NCBI RefSeq assembly: GCF_042752395.1
Contig: NZ_JBHYXZ010000016.1
Location: 1 to 64,000 of the forward strand
Origin: Actinosynnema sp042752395
GTDB lineage: Bacteria > Actinomycetota > Actinomycetes > Mycobacteriales > Pseudonocardiaceae
Direction of reading: 5' to 3'
Length of the DNA stretch: 64,000 nt
Shown: positions 1 to 7,498 of the stretch, piece after piece
How positions within the stretch are numbered: position 1 is the stretch's first letter
Layout of the letters: each line of letters starts with the position of its first letter
Translations under genes and position numbers: made by a program
Notes under the pieces: model-generated
The model's database searches: none
What the model saw: only the letters and a program-made list of their open reading frames with translations
What the model was told of the DNA's origin: nothing

Positions 1-97
1 GGGAACACCCGGTCCCATTCCGAACCCGGTAGTTAAGCCTTCCAGCGCCGATGGTACTGCACTCGTGAGGGTGTGGGAGAGTAGGACGCCGCCGAGC
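1..97 (+). rRNA. rrf: 5S ribosomal RNA, 3' part (5' end outside window)
   Basis: The first bases read as the inner and 3' part of a bacterial 5S rRNA: the CCATTCCGAACCCGG loop and the GGGAGAGTAGGACGCCGCC 3' strand are both recognisable. The 5' end lies outside the window, so an rRNA operon probably lies immediately upstream. The 3' end is placed by analogy and may be off by a few bases. A strong hairpin terminator follows directly. Confidence 0.93.
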
Positions 98-104
98 ATT
101 CTTT

Positions 105-148
105 GCCTTCAGGGGCACCCGATCGACCGGGTGCCCCTGAAGGCTTTT
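105..148 (+). terminator. Rho-independent terminator of the rRNA operon
   Basis: A perfect inverted repeat (arms 105-121 and 128-144, 17 bp each, 6-base loop) is followed by TTTT at 145-148. It starts 8 bases after the 5S gene, the expected place for the operon terminator. Confidence 0.93.
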
Positions 149-317
149 CTGCGTTCTGCGCCGAATTTCCACCCGACCGCGAACCGTCACTTTCCGACGG
201 CGTCCACCGCTGTTCGGGCGACGTGCGTCGAGCGACCGGGTGATGCGGGATCCCCGACCCTTGCCCGTCCATACCGTTGCCGCCATGAGCTGCGGAGAGT
301 GGACGGGGGAGACGCCG

Positions 318-476
318 GTGACCTGGCGCACGCGAGGCAGTCGAAGAAGGAGCACGAGGAGGGGCAGGCACGCCCGCACCCGCCCCCCGTCGACCGACAC
401 CCCGATGTGGGCCGCGGCCCTCCTCGGCGTGATCGTCCTGGTTTCCCTGGTCCTGCTCCTGTTGACCTACGTCTAG
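318..476 (+). CDS. Small single-span membrane protein, unknown function
   Basis: About 52 residues. An Arg-rich N-terminal half (RSRRRSTRRGRHARTR-type stretch) is followed by one hydrophobic segment (MWAAALLGVIVLVSLVLLLL) ending in TYV. GTG at 318 is chosen because GGGGGAG at 305-311 gives a well-spaced ribosome binding site; in-frame ATG at 285 and an earlier start near 240 are possible. The positive-inside pattern predicts a cytoplasmic N-terminus and an external C-terminus. No family is recognised. It could be a chance open frame, but the clean transmembrane segment and the RBS argue for a real small gene. Confidence 0.5.
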   Translation: MTWRTRGSRRRSTRRGRHARTRPPSTDTPMWAAALLGVIVLVSLVLLLLTYV

Positions 477-492
477 CCCTCGCCCCGCCTGC

Positions 493-870
493 TCATCCGG
501 CAGGCTCGGGGTCCACCGGCGTCAGCGCCACCGGCTTCTCGCCGGCCACCGGGAAGCGCCGCTCGTTGCGCTCGATCTTCGCGAACGCGGCCTCCACGAG
601 ATCCACGTCCAGCTTGTCGGCCAACCGCACCAGGTAGTGCACGACGTCCGCGAGTTCGTCCCGGACGTGCCAGGCCAGCTCCGGGTCCTCCATCGCCCGC
701 GCCGCCTGCTCGGGCGTGAGCCACTGGAACAGGTCGGTCAGCTCCCCGACCTCCCCCGACAACGCCATCACGAGGTTCTTCGGCGTGTGGTACTCGTCCC
801 AGTCCCGAGCGGCGGCGAACCGGCGCAACGCGTCCCGCAGGTCTTCCAGGTCCCTGCCCGCAGAGTTCAT
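493..870 (-). CDS. MazG-like nucleotide pyrophosphohydrolase (dCTPase/RS21-C6 type)
   Basis: A 125-residue all-helical MazG-like protein. The family signature is visible: SGEVGELTDLFQWL supplies the first acidic metal-binding cluster and ELADVVHYLVRLADKLDVD the second (ExxD). Length and layout fit single-domain enzymes that hydrolyse dCTP or modified NTPs to the monophosphate and pyrophosphate, a nucleotide-pool cleaning role in the cytoplasm; the exact substrate is inference. It lies 46 bases downstream of the methyltransferase gene on the same strand and may be the last gene of that operon. ATG at 870 is used; the Shine-Dalgarno is weak. Confidence 0.88.
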   Translation of the reverse strand: MNSAGRDLEDLRDALRRFAAARDWDEYHTPKNLVMALSGEVGELTDLFQWLTPEQAARAMEDPELAWHVRDELADVVHYLVRLADKLDVDLVEAAFAKIERNERRFPVAGEKPVALTPVDPEPAG

Positions 871-916
871 GCCCGCAGAGCTACCACACAGGGCGCACCC
901 GCACCCGGACCGGTGG

Positions 917-1546
917 CTAAGCCGGGCGCTGCGCGAGGACGAGCAGGTGCTCCTCGTCGGGCTGGCCCTCCCGGTCAGGCGAGAAGACGGTGCTGCGGCT
1001 GTCCAGCACGGTCAGGCCCGCCTGGGCGATCCGGCCGATCAGGTCGGGCGTGGCGAAGCTCGTCAGCCGCACGGTGTGGCCGAGGAACGGCACGTCGAGC
1101 CCTTCGACGTCCATCGGCACGGTGACCAGCACCAGCAGCCCGCCGGGCTTGAGCCAGCCGGCGATCCGGCCCAGCAGGGCGACGACCTCGTCCCGGGTCA
1201 TCTGCAGGAACGGGAAGAACGCGCACACCGCGTCCCAGCTCGCGTCCTCCGTCTCCCACTCGCGGATGTCGGCGTGCACGAACCGGGCGTCCGGCACCTG
1301 GCGGCGGGCGAGGTCGACCATGGTGGCCGACACGTCGACGCCGACCACGTCGTGCCCGGCCGCGGCGAGGTCCTCCGCGACCGGCCGCCCGGTGCCGCTG
1401 CCGATGTCGAGGACCCGGGCGCGCGGCGGGAGGCGGTCGAGCAGCAGCCGCACGCCCTCGTCCACGGCCGGGGGACGGCCGAACGCCTCCTCGTAGCCCT
1501 GGCCGACGGCGTCGAACAGCTGGGCGGCGGTGAAGGGCTGGTCCAC
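917..1546 (-). CDS. Class I SAM-dependent methyltransferase
   Basis: 209 residues with a Rossmann-type methyltransferase core. Motif I is VLDIGSGTGRP, with the acidic ribose-binding region in VVGVDVSATMVDLAR and the motif IV/post-I region around ASWDAVCAFFPFLQM. The C-terminal part (WLKPGGLLVLVTVPMD) is typical of small-molecule methyltransferases. GTG at 1546 is the start: GGAGGTAA at 1550-1557 lies 3 to 10 bases before it and contains the TAA stop of the upstream XRE gene, so the two are probably translationally coupled. The substrate cannot be read from sequence. Confidence 0.9.
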   Translation of the reverse strand: MDQPFTAAQLFDAVGQGYEEAFGRPPAVDEGVRLLLDRLPPRARVLDIGSGTGRPVAEDLAAAGHDVVGVDVSATMVDLARRQVPDARFVHADIREWETEDASWDAVCAFFPFLQMTRDEVVALLGRIAGWLKPGGLLVLVTVPMDVEGLDVPFLGHTVRLTSFATPDLIGRIAQAGLTVLDSRSTVFSPDREGQPDEEHLLVLAQRPA

Positions 1547-1549
1547 GGG

Positions 1550-2569
1550 TTACCTCCGGACGACGGTGAGGCGGGGTCGGGCGGGCCGGCCGGGGTCGCC
1601 CTGGCCGGGCAGGGCGGTGAGCACGAGGCCGAACACGAGGCCGTTCAGCTCCTCCACGTCCAGCAGCAGCTCGCGGGCGATGCCGTGCGGTGTGGTGCCG
1701 CGGGCGCGCAACTCCCGGAAGACCTTGGTCAGCAGTTGCGACGTCTCCCGCCGCGCCATGCCGGTGGTGCGGCGGGCCAGCTGGGCGCACACGGTCGCGT
1801 GCTGGGTGCGGGTGAGCAGGCCGAGGTCGCGCAGCCGGTGCGCGAGGGCGGTCGGGGCGACGTGCCAGGTGGCGCTGTGCGCGACGACCTGCCCGGTGAG
1901 CGGGCCGCGCGGCACGGCGGCCAGCACGGCGGCCCGGGGCAGCAGGAACGCGGTGGCGAACGCGTGCGCGTCGGCGACGCCGGTGAGGCGGCCGAGTTCG
2001 CGGGCGGCGTCGAGGCGGGCGTCGTCGGGCGTCGCGGTCGGGTCGAGGAACACGTACGGGGTGCCCTCGTGGCGGCACGAGAACGGGCCCGCGGCGGCGC
2101 AGTCCGGCGGCAGGGAGAACACCCGGACGCCGTGCGCCTCCAGCAGGTGCACCAGGTTCGGCGCGGGCCGGTGGTGCAGGCCCCAGCGGGCGCGCAGCAC
2201 CTCGGCCGCGGTCTCCGGGTCGTGGTGGTCCCACGTCGGCAGGTCCGGTTCGGGGAACGCGAACGCGCGGGTCAGCCAGCCGTCGAAGCCCAGCGCCAGC
2301 CGGGCGGCCCCGAGCGCGGCGTGCCGGTGCCGCCGGGACGCCGGTCGGGTGAACTCGACCTCCAGCTCCGGCACGTCGTCGGCTTCGAGGAAGCCCGGCG
2401 GGAAGCCCAGGGCCTCGGTGAGCCGGGCGGTGGTGGCCGGACCGGGCCGGCGGCGGCCGTGCTCGTAGTCGCCGATGCTCGCCGCGCTGGTGCCCGCCTT
2501 GCGCGCCAGCTCCGTCGCGGTGAGACCGCGACGGCTGCGGGCCAGGGCGAGGCGGGAGGGCGTGAGCAT
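1550..2569 (-). CDS. XRE-family regulator with degenerate ImmA/IrrE-like domain
   Basis: 339 residues. The N-terminal 60 residues form a Cro/C1-type helix-turn-helix (SRLALARSRRGLTATELARKAG, then ASIGDYEHGRRRPGPAT). The middle resembles the ImmA/IrrE metallopeptidase domain that often follows XRE domains, with DAARELGRL where HELGHL is expected and a downstream FATAFLLPR helix. The HExxH histidines are missing, so zinc-dependent proteolysis is unlikely and the domain may be a sensor (inference). ATG at 2569 is chosen; the frame stays open upstream but there it only shadows the next gene. It sits 23 bases after the preceding gene and its stop overlaps the methyltransferase RBS. Confidence 0.85.
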   Translation of the reverse strand: MLTPSRLALARSRRGLTATELARKAGTSAASIGDYEHGRRRPGPATTARLTEALGFPPGFLEADDVPELEVEFTRPASRRHRHAALGAARLALGFDGWLTRAFAFPEPDLPTWDHHDPETAAEVLRARWGLHHRPAPNLVHLLEAHGVRVFSLPPDCAAAGPFSCRHEGTPYVFLDPTATPDDARLDAARELGRLTGVADAHAFATAFLLPRAAVLAAVPRGPLTGQVVAHSATWHVAPTALAHRLRDLGLLTRTQHATVCAQLARRTTGMARRETSQLLTKVFRELRARGTTPHGIARELLLDVEELNGLVFGLVLTALPGQGDPGRPARPRLTVVRR

Positions 2570-2592
2570 GATCGCGCCATTCTCGCACCCGC

Positions 2593-3228
2593 CTACCCGC
2601 GCGGCGTGACGGCGACGTCCACGTCGTCGGGGCCGCCGGGGTCGCGCGGCGCGGGCACCGGGCCGAACACCAGCGGCGGCAGCGTGATCCGGTGCGCCCA
2701 CCGGTCCACGACCTGGCCCTGCGGGGTGGGTTCCGGCTGCGCCACCTCCCGCAGCACGACCAGCCGCTCGCCCTCCTGGTGCGGGTAGGTCACCAGGAAC
2801 CAGAGCTTCCAGTCGTGCGCGTGCAGCGAGTCGAAGAGGGTGTACTGGTCGTGGTCGTTGCCGCGCATCATGGCGGCGATGGCGGGGCCCTTGGCGTAGT
2901 CGCTGCGCAGGGGCGCGCCGGGCGTGCCGGTGTGGCGGTTGCCCTGGAGGGTGCCCAGCACGACCGGTTTGGCGGGGTGTCGGACGAGGCCGGCGTTCCA
3001 CTTGTCCACCCTCGTCCAGCCCTCGGCGACGAGGACCTCGCGGAGCCTGCCGACCCGGTGGATCCAGTCGAGCAGGCCCGCGCCGTTGGTCGGTCCGAGG
3101 GGCGGCGCGGACATCCGCGCGTCCACGCCCGCCCAGATCGCCTCGTCCAGGTGGTCGACGCGCAGCCCCAGCTCGGCGAGCTGGGCGTGGTGCTCGGCGG
3201 TCAGCTCGGTGGCGTTCGACATCCTCAT
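2593..3228 (-). CDS. Conserved-looking hypothetical protein, first gene of XRE operon
   Basis: About 211 residues; no family recognised. It has a helical N-terminus (HHAQLAELGLRVDHLDEAIWAGVDAR), a central region rich in Trp, Gly and His, and a Pro-rich C-terminus. No signal peptide or membrane segment is seen, so it is probably cytoplasmic. In-frame ATGs at 3228 and 3222 are both possible starts. It is transcribed toward the XRE regulator 23 bases away and divergently from the RsbQ-like gene, with a promoter region of about 70 bases between them. Function unknown; co-transcription with a regulator and a methyltransferase is inference from spacing. Confidence 0.7.
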   Translation of the reverse strand: MRMSNATELTAEHHAQLAELGLRVDHLDEAIWAGVDARMSAPPLGPTNGAGLLDWIHRVGRLREVLVAEGWTRVDKWNAGLVRHPAKPVVLGTLQGNRHTGTPGAPLRSDYAKGPAIAAMMRGNDHDQYTLFDSLHAHDWKLWFLVTYPHQEGERLVVLREVAQPEPTPQGQVVDRWAHRITLPPLVFGPVPAPRDPGGPDDVDVAVTPRG

Positions 3229-3299
3229 GCCCGGCACGGTAACGCCGACCACCGACAGTTCCCCGACCTTCGGGACCTCCGCCGAGGTGACACGATGGT

Positions 3300-4106
3300 G
3301 TGATGAGTGCCCGGATCAGGAACAACGCGGTGGTGACCGGGGTGGCGGGTGGTCCGGTCGTCGTGCTCGCGCACGGGTTCGGGTGCGACCAGAACATGTG
3401 GCGGCTGGTCGTGCCGACGCTCGCCGGGAAGTGCCGCGTCGTGCTGTTCGACCACGTGGGCATGGGCGGGTCGGACCGGACCGCGTGGGACGTCCGGCGG
3501 TACGCGTCCCTCGACGGGTACGCCGCCGACGTGCTGGACCTCTGCCGTGAGCTGGACCTGCGGGACGTCGCGTTCGTGGGGCACTCGGTGTCGGCGATGA
3601 TCGGGGTGCTGGCCGCGGCGGCGGAGCCGGACCGGTTCGCCAAGCTGGTGCTGGTGACGCCGTCGCCGCGGTACGTGGACGACGGCGACTACCGGGGCGG
3701 GTTCAGCGCCGCCGACATCGACGAGCTGCTCGACTCGCTGGAGAGCAACTACCTCGGCTGGTCGGCGACGATGGCCCCGGTCATCATGGGCAACCCGGAC
3801 CGGCCGGAGCTGGGCGAGGAGCTGACCAACAGCTTCTGCCGCACGGACCCCGAGGTCGCGCGGGTGTTCGCGCGCGCGACGTTCCTGTCGGACAACCGGG
3901 CGGACCTGGAGCGGGTGACCGTGCCGACGCTGGTGCTGGAGTGCGCGCAGGACGTGATCGCGCCGCGGGAGGTGGGCGCGTACGTGCACTCGCGGGTGCG
4001 CGGCAGCCGGCTCGTCACGCTCGACGCCACGGGCCACTGCCCGCAGCTCAGCGCGCCGGAGGCCACCGCCGCCGCCATAGTGGACTTCGTGGTGGACAGC
4101 CGATGA
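3300..4106 (+). CDS. RsbQ-like alpha/beta hydrolase, partner of the downstream phosphatase
   Basis: 268 residues, the usual length of RsbQ. The fold markers are the oxyanion motif AHGFGCDQNMW, nucleophile elbow GHSVSAMIG (Ser about 96), Asp in LECAQDVIAP (about 218) and His in DATGHCPQL (about 246), almost the same spacing as Bacillus subtilis RsbQ. In Bacillus, RsbQ is needed for RsbP phosphatase activity during energy stress, probably by supplying a small hydrophobic molecule to its PAS domain; a similar role here is inference. It overlaps the RsbP-like gene by four bases (ATGA), strong evidence that they work as a pair. GTG 3300 or ATG 3303 may be the start; GAGGTGA at 3284-3290 is the RBS. 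Confidence 0.9.
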   Translation: MMSARIRNNAVVTGVAGGPVVVLAHGFGCDQNMWRLVVPTLAGKCRVVLFDHVGMGGSDRTAWDVRRYASLDGYAADVLDLCRELDLRDVAFVGHSVSAMIGVLAAAAEPDRFAKLVLVTPSPRYVDDGDYRGGFSAADIDELLDSLESNYLGWSATMAPVIMGNPDRPELGEELTNSFCRTDPEVARVFARATFLSDNRADLERVTVPTLVLECAQDVIAPREVGAYVHSRVRGSRLVTLDATGHCPQLSAPEATAAAIVDFVVDSR

Positions 4107-5323
4107 TGTGCGTCGCCGGGAGCGACCCGGACCACGACCGCGAGGCGTTCCCGGCGCTGTTGGAGGACAGTGCGGAGGACCTGTACGAGAACGCGCCGTG
4201 CGGCTACCTGTCCACGATGCTGGACGGGCTCGTCGCAAGGGTGAACGGGACGCTCCTGAAGTGGCTGGGGTACCGGCGGGAGGAGCTGGTCGGCCGGCGG
4301 CGGTTCGCGGACCTGCTCAACGTCGGCGGCCGGCTGTACCACGAGACCCACCTGTCCCCGTTGCTGCGCATGCAGGGCGAGGTCCGCGGGGTGGCGCTGG
4401 AGATGGTCGCGGCCGACGGCACGCGCCTGCCGGTGCTGGTCAACGCCGCGGTGAAGACCGGCGGCGACGGGCAGCCGCTGCTGGTCCGGATCACCGTGTT
4501 CGACGCGCGCGACCGCCGTGCCTACGAGCGCGAGCTGCTGCGGGCCAGGCAGGAGGCGGAGCGGGAGCGCGACGAGGTCCGACGCCTCGCCACCACCCTC
4601 CAGCGCACCCTGCTGCCGCCGGCCCTGCCCGCCGTGCCGCACGTCGAGACGGCCACGCACTACCACCACGCGTCGCCGTTCCAGGTCGGCGGCGACTTCT
4701 ACGACCTGTTCCCGCTGGCGGACGGGCGGTGGGGGTTGTTCCTCGGGGACGTGTGCGGCAAGGGCCCGGACGCGGCGGCGGTGACGTCCCTGGCCCGGTA
4801 CACGCTGCGCTCGGCGGCCGTGTACGACCCCGACCCGGCCGCCGTGCTGACCAACCTCAACACCGTGCTCAACCAGGAGCAGGACGGCGCGTTCCGGCGG
4901 TTCTGCACGGTGACGTTCGGCGTGCTGACCGCCGGGGCGGACGGGTGCGCCCTCGCCCTGGCGGCGGGCGGCCACCCGCCGGGCCTGCTGCTGCGCGCCG
5001 ACGGGACGGCCCGGTTCGTGGAGGTGGCCGGCGGTCAGCTGATCGGCATCCTGCCGGACGCCCGCGTCGCCACGACCACCGTCGCCCTCGCGCCGGGTGA
5101 CACGTTCGTGCTGTACACGGACGGCCTGACCGAGGCGAGGACCGGCCCGGGCAGCCGCTTCGGCGAGGAGGAGCTGCTCGACTTCGCGGCCTCGGTCGCC
5201 CCGACCTCGGCCGAGGGCGCCGTGGACGCGCTGGTCGGCCTGCTGGACCGGCTGGGCCGGGGCGTCGAGGACGACACGGCGGTGCTCGCGATCGGCGTGC
5301 CTAGGGCTCCCACACCTGGATAG
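4103..5323 (+). CDS. RsbP-like PAS-PP2C (SpoIIE-type) serine phosphatase
   Basis: 406 residues: a PAS domain (about 25-135, with ENAPCGYLSTMLDG and the LVRITVFDARDR end), a coiled-coil signalling helix (about 138-165, RAYERELLRARQEAERERDEV in two blocks) and a PP2C/SpoIIE phosphatase domain (about 170-400). Metal-binding acids are visible in GGDFYDLF, GDVCGKGPDA and EDDTAVLAIG. Such proteins dephosphorylate anti-anti-sigma factors to release an alternative sigma factor. No anti-sigma or STAS gene lies in the window, so the target is elsewhere. The ATGA overlap with the RsbQ-like gene sets the start at 4103. Its last 23 bases overlap the convergent I36-type gene. Confidence 0.9.
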   Translation: MMCVAGSDPDHDREAFPALLEDSAEDLYENAPCGYLSTMLDGLVARVNGTLLKWLGYRREELVGRRRFADLLNVGGRLYHETHLSPLLRMQGEVRGVALEMVAADGTRLPVLVNAAVKTGGDGQPLLVRITVFDARDRRAYERELLRARQEAERERDEVRRLATTLQRTLLPPALPAVPHVETATHYHHASPFQVGGDFYDLFPLADGRWGLFLGDVCGKGPDAAAVTSLARYTLRSAAVYDPDPAAVLTNLNTVLNQEQDGAFRRFCTVTFGVLTAGADGCALALAAGGHPPGLLLRADGTARFVEVAGGQLIGILPDARVATTTVALAPGDTFVLYTDGLTEARTGPGSRFGEEELLDFAASVAPTSAEGAVDALVGLLDRLGRGVEDDTAVLAIGVPRAPTPG

Positions 5324-5666
5324 CCCGCACGACGAACGGCGCGTCGGGGACGTAGGTGCCCTTGCCCGGGTAGGTGGTGAACTCGGACTCGGTCGAGCAC
5401 GTCTCGCGCTGGTAGACCGACGTGTCCCGGGTCAGGTTGTTCACGAACGACCGGGCCACGAAGCCGTCCGGCAGCGGGATGCACTCGCGCGGGTTCGCGG
5501 ACTCCAGGTCCAGGCGGTGCGAGTCGCCGGTGTAGTGGGCGCCCGACCAGACGCAGAACTCGCCGCGGTCGCAGGCCGGGTCGGGTTGCCGGGCCGCGGC
5601 GGTGCCGCTCGACGCCAGCGCGCCGGCGGTGAGGGCCAGCGCGGTCGCGAGGCTGAGGGTGGTCAT
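5301..5666 (-). CDS. Secreted peptidase inhibitor I36-type small protein
   Basis: 121 residues. A signal peptide (LSLATALALTAGALASSGTAAA) is followed by a small Cys-rich domain with CDRGEFCVWSGAHYTGDSHRLDL and ECIPLPDGFVARSFVNNLT, the pattern of the I36/SMI-type inhibitor and beta/gamma-crystallin-like family in actinomycetes. The four Cys probably form two disulfides after export. ATG 5666 is chosen because GGAGGTGA lies 5 bases before it; an upstream in-frame GTG contains that same RBS. It converges on and overlaps the RsbP-like gene. Real inhibitory activity is inference. Confidence 0.82.
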   Translation of the reverse strand: MTTLSLATALALTAGALASSGTAAARQPDPACDRGEFCVWSGAHYTGDSHRLDLESANPRECIPLPDGFVARSFVNNLTRDTSVYQRETCSTESEFTTYPGKGTYVPDAPFVVRAIQVWEP

Positions 5667-5732
5667 CCGGGTCACCTCCACCGCTCCAGGGTGCTGCGCC
5701 CGGCGGCGGGGCGGGGTGGGGAGGCCGCCGTT

Positions 5733-6581
5733 TCACCTGATTGTGTGGGCCTCGGCGGGTTTCGGCAGCGCGAGGCGTCGGGCGAGGCGCAGCGCGTCGT
5801 GCGGGGCGACCGCGTCGGTGTCGTTGTCGAAGTACACGTAGACGTCGTGGTCGGTCGCCCACCCGCGGACCTTGGCGGCCCACGCGTCCAGCTCGTCGTC
5901 GGTGTAGCTGCCGACGTACAGGGCCTGGTTGCCGTGCAGCCGCACGTAGGCGAAGTCGGCCGTGACATCCTCCAGGTACGGGAACCGGCCGGCCGAGTGG
6001 GAGACGACGAGCGCGATCCCGTGCGCGCGGAGCAGGTCGTGGAACTCGGGCGCCAGGAACGTCGGGTGCCGGACCTCCAGCGCGTGCCGCAGCGGGCGGT
6101 CGGCTTCGGTCGTGGTCCAGGCCCGGTCGGCGGGCAGCCGGTCGTCGTGCCGCTCGGCGAGCGCGGCCGCGGCGGTCGTGGTGCGGGGGAGCAGGTCGAA
6201 GAACGCGCCCAGGCGGTCCGGGTCGAAGGCGGTCCTCGGCGGCAGCTGCCACAGCACCGGGCCGAGCTTCGGCCCCAGCGCGAGCACGCCGGAGGCGAAG
6301 AAGTTGGCCAGCGGGGTCTCCACGTCGCGCAACTGCTTGAGGTGGGTGATGAACCGGCCGCCCTTGACCGCGAAGAGGAAGTCCGGCGGCGTCTGGGCCG
6401 CCCACGCCCGGTAGCTGGCGGGGCGTTGCAGCGAGTAGAAGGAGCCGTTCAGCTCGACCGACGACAGCAGCCCGGAGATGTGCTCCAGCTCCCGCCGCTG
6501 CACCAGGCCCTTCGGGTAGAACGCGCCGCGCCACGTCGGGTACACCCAACCCGACGTGCCGATCCGTACCTCGCCCGTCAC
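5733..6581 (-). CDS. DUF72 (YecE-like) TIM-barrel protein
   Basis: 282 residues spanning the whole DUF72 domain. The hallmark start RIGTSGWVYPTWRGAFYP is followed by VELNGSFYSLQ, FLFAVKGGRFITHLKQL, GPKLGPVLWQLPP, HALEVRHPTF and a final FAYVRLHGN / VYVYFDNDTDAVAP strand pair. Function of the family is not established; the domain resembles TIM-barrel xylose-isomerase-like folds. A second DUF72 gene (7492-8226) lies on the other side of the acetyltransferase gene. The two are paralogues with the same motif order but clearly diverged sequence. Confidence 0.92.
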   Translation of the reverse strand: MTGEVRIGTSGWVYPTWRGAFYPKGLVQRRELEHISGLLSSVELNGSFYSLQRPASYRAWAAQTPPDFLFAVKGGRFITHLKQLRDVETPLANFFASGVLALGPKLGPVLWQLPPRTAFDPDRLGAFFDLLPRTTTAAAALAERHDDRLPADRAWTTTEADRPLRHALEVRHPTFLAPEFHDLLRAHGIALVVSHSAGRFPYLEDVTADFAYVRLHGNQALYVGSYTDDELDAWAAKVRGWATDHDVYVYFDNDTDAVAPHDALRLARRLALPKPAEAHTIR

Positions 6582-6661
6582 CTCCCCGGGTTACCCCGGA
6601 TGATCTCCGGCCTACCTCCCGACCTTGACCTCCAGCGCGCTGGAGGGTGCACGGTGGGGCC

Positions 6662-7399
6662 ATGGACGACCGGCTTCTCGACGCGTACCTGGACCGGATC
6701 GGCGCCACCCGCGCCGCCACCCTCGTGGAACTGCACGAACGGCACGTCGCCTCGGTGCCGTTCGAGAACCTCTCGATCCACCTCGGCGAGGAGATCGTGC
6801 TCGACGAGGACCTGCTCGTGGACAAGCTGGTGAACCGCGGGCGCGGCGGGTTCTGCTACGAGTTGAACGGGGCGTTCGCGGCGCTGCTGCGGGCGTTGGG
6901 GCACGACGTGCGGCTGCTGTCCGCGAAGGTGTTCAACGACGGGGCGTTCGGGCCGCCGTTCGACCACCTGGCGTTGCGCGTGGGCGATCTGCTGGTCGAC
7001 GTCGGCTTCGGCCGGTTCAGCCTGCGGCCGCTGGACCTGGTCAGCCGGGAGGACCAGCACGACCCGGCGGGCGTGTTCCGGCTGGTCGACACCCCCGAGG
7101 GCGACGTGGACGTGCTGTTCGACGGCGTCGTGCAGTACCGGCTCGAACTCCGGCCGCGCACGCTGGACGAGTTCCGCGCCACGTGCTGGTACCAGCAGAC
7201 GTGGCCGGGGTCGCCCTTCCGGCGCGGCGCGACGTGCTCGCTGCCCACCGAGGCCGGGCGGATCACCATCGCCGGGAACAAGCTGATCACCACGACCGGG
7301 GACGGGAAGGTGGTCGAGGAGTTGGACGACGACGCGCTGCTCGACGCCTACGCCAAGCACTTCGGCATCGTGCTGGACCGCGTGCCGCGCCTCGGCTGA
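6662..7399 (+). CDS. Arylamine N-acetyltransferase
   Basis: 245 residues, typical for bacterial NAT enzymes, which move acetyl from acetyl-CoA to arylamine, hydrazine or biosynthetic amine acceptors. The Cys-His-Asp catalytic triad is clear: Cys65 in RGGFCYELN, His102 in FDHLALRV and Asp113 in LVDVGFG. The N-terminal helical region (YLDRIGATRAATLVELHERH) and the SVPFENLSIH motif are also classic. ATG 6662 is chosen by alignment with the family start; a GTG at 6647 is in frame but has a poorer context. It is transcribed alone, between two oppositely oriented DUF72 genes. The substrate is unknown; some actinomycete homologues act in ansamycin or steroid pathways. Confidence 0.94.
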   Translation: MDDRLLDAYLDRIGATRAATLVELHERHVASVPFENLSIHLGEEIVLDEDLLVDKLVNRGRGGFCYELNGAFAALLRALGHDVRLLSAKVFNDGAFGPPFDHLALRVGDLLVDVGFGRFSLRPLDLVSREDQHDPAGVFRLVDTPEGDVDVLFDGVVQYRLELRPRTLDEFRATCWYQQTWPGSPFRRGATCSLPTEAGRITIAGNKLITTTGDGKVVEELDDDALLDAYAKHFGIVLDRVPRLG

Positions 7400-7475
7400 G
7401 CGCCGTGACCCGGCCCCGTGACCCGGTTGAGCCCGTGGTCCGGCCGAGCGCGTGACCCGGCTGAGCCGATCGGCC

Positions 7476-7498
7476 CGGCTGAGCGCGCGGCTCAGCCG
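7476..7498. terminator. Bidirectional hairpin between NAT and DUF72 genes
   Basis: Inverted repeat with arms CGGCTGAGC (7476-7484) and GCTCAGCCG (7490-7498), at the meeting point of two convergent genes. It overlaps the stop codon of the DUF72 gene. No T-tract is present, as is usual in high-GC actinomycetes. The preceding 80 bases carry degenerate GTGACCCGG and TGAGCC repeats. Confidence 0.6.

Noticed and set aside
1550..3643. Single long regulator gene of about 700 codons
   Set aside because: Only the part from ATG 2569 encodes recognisable domains; the rest shadows the 2593-3228 and 3300-4106 genes.
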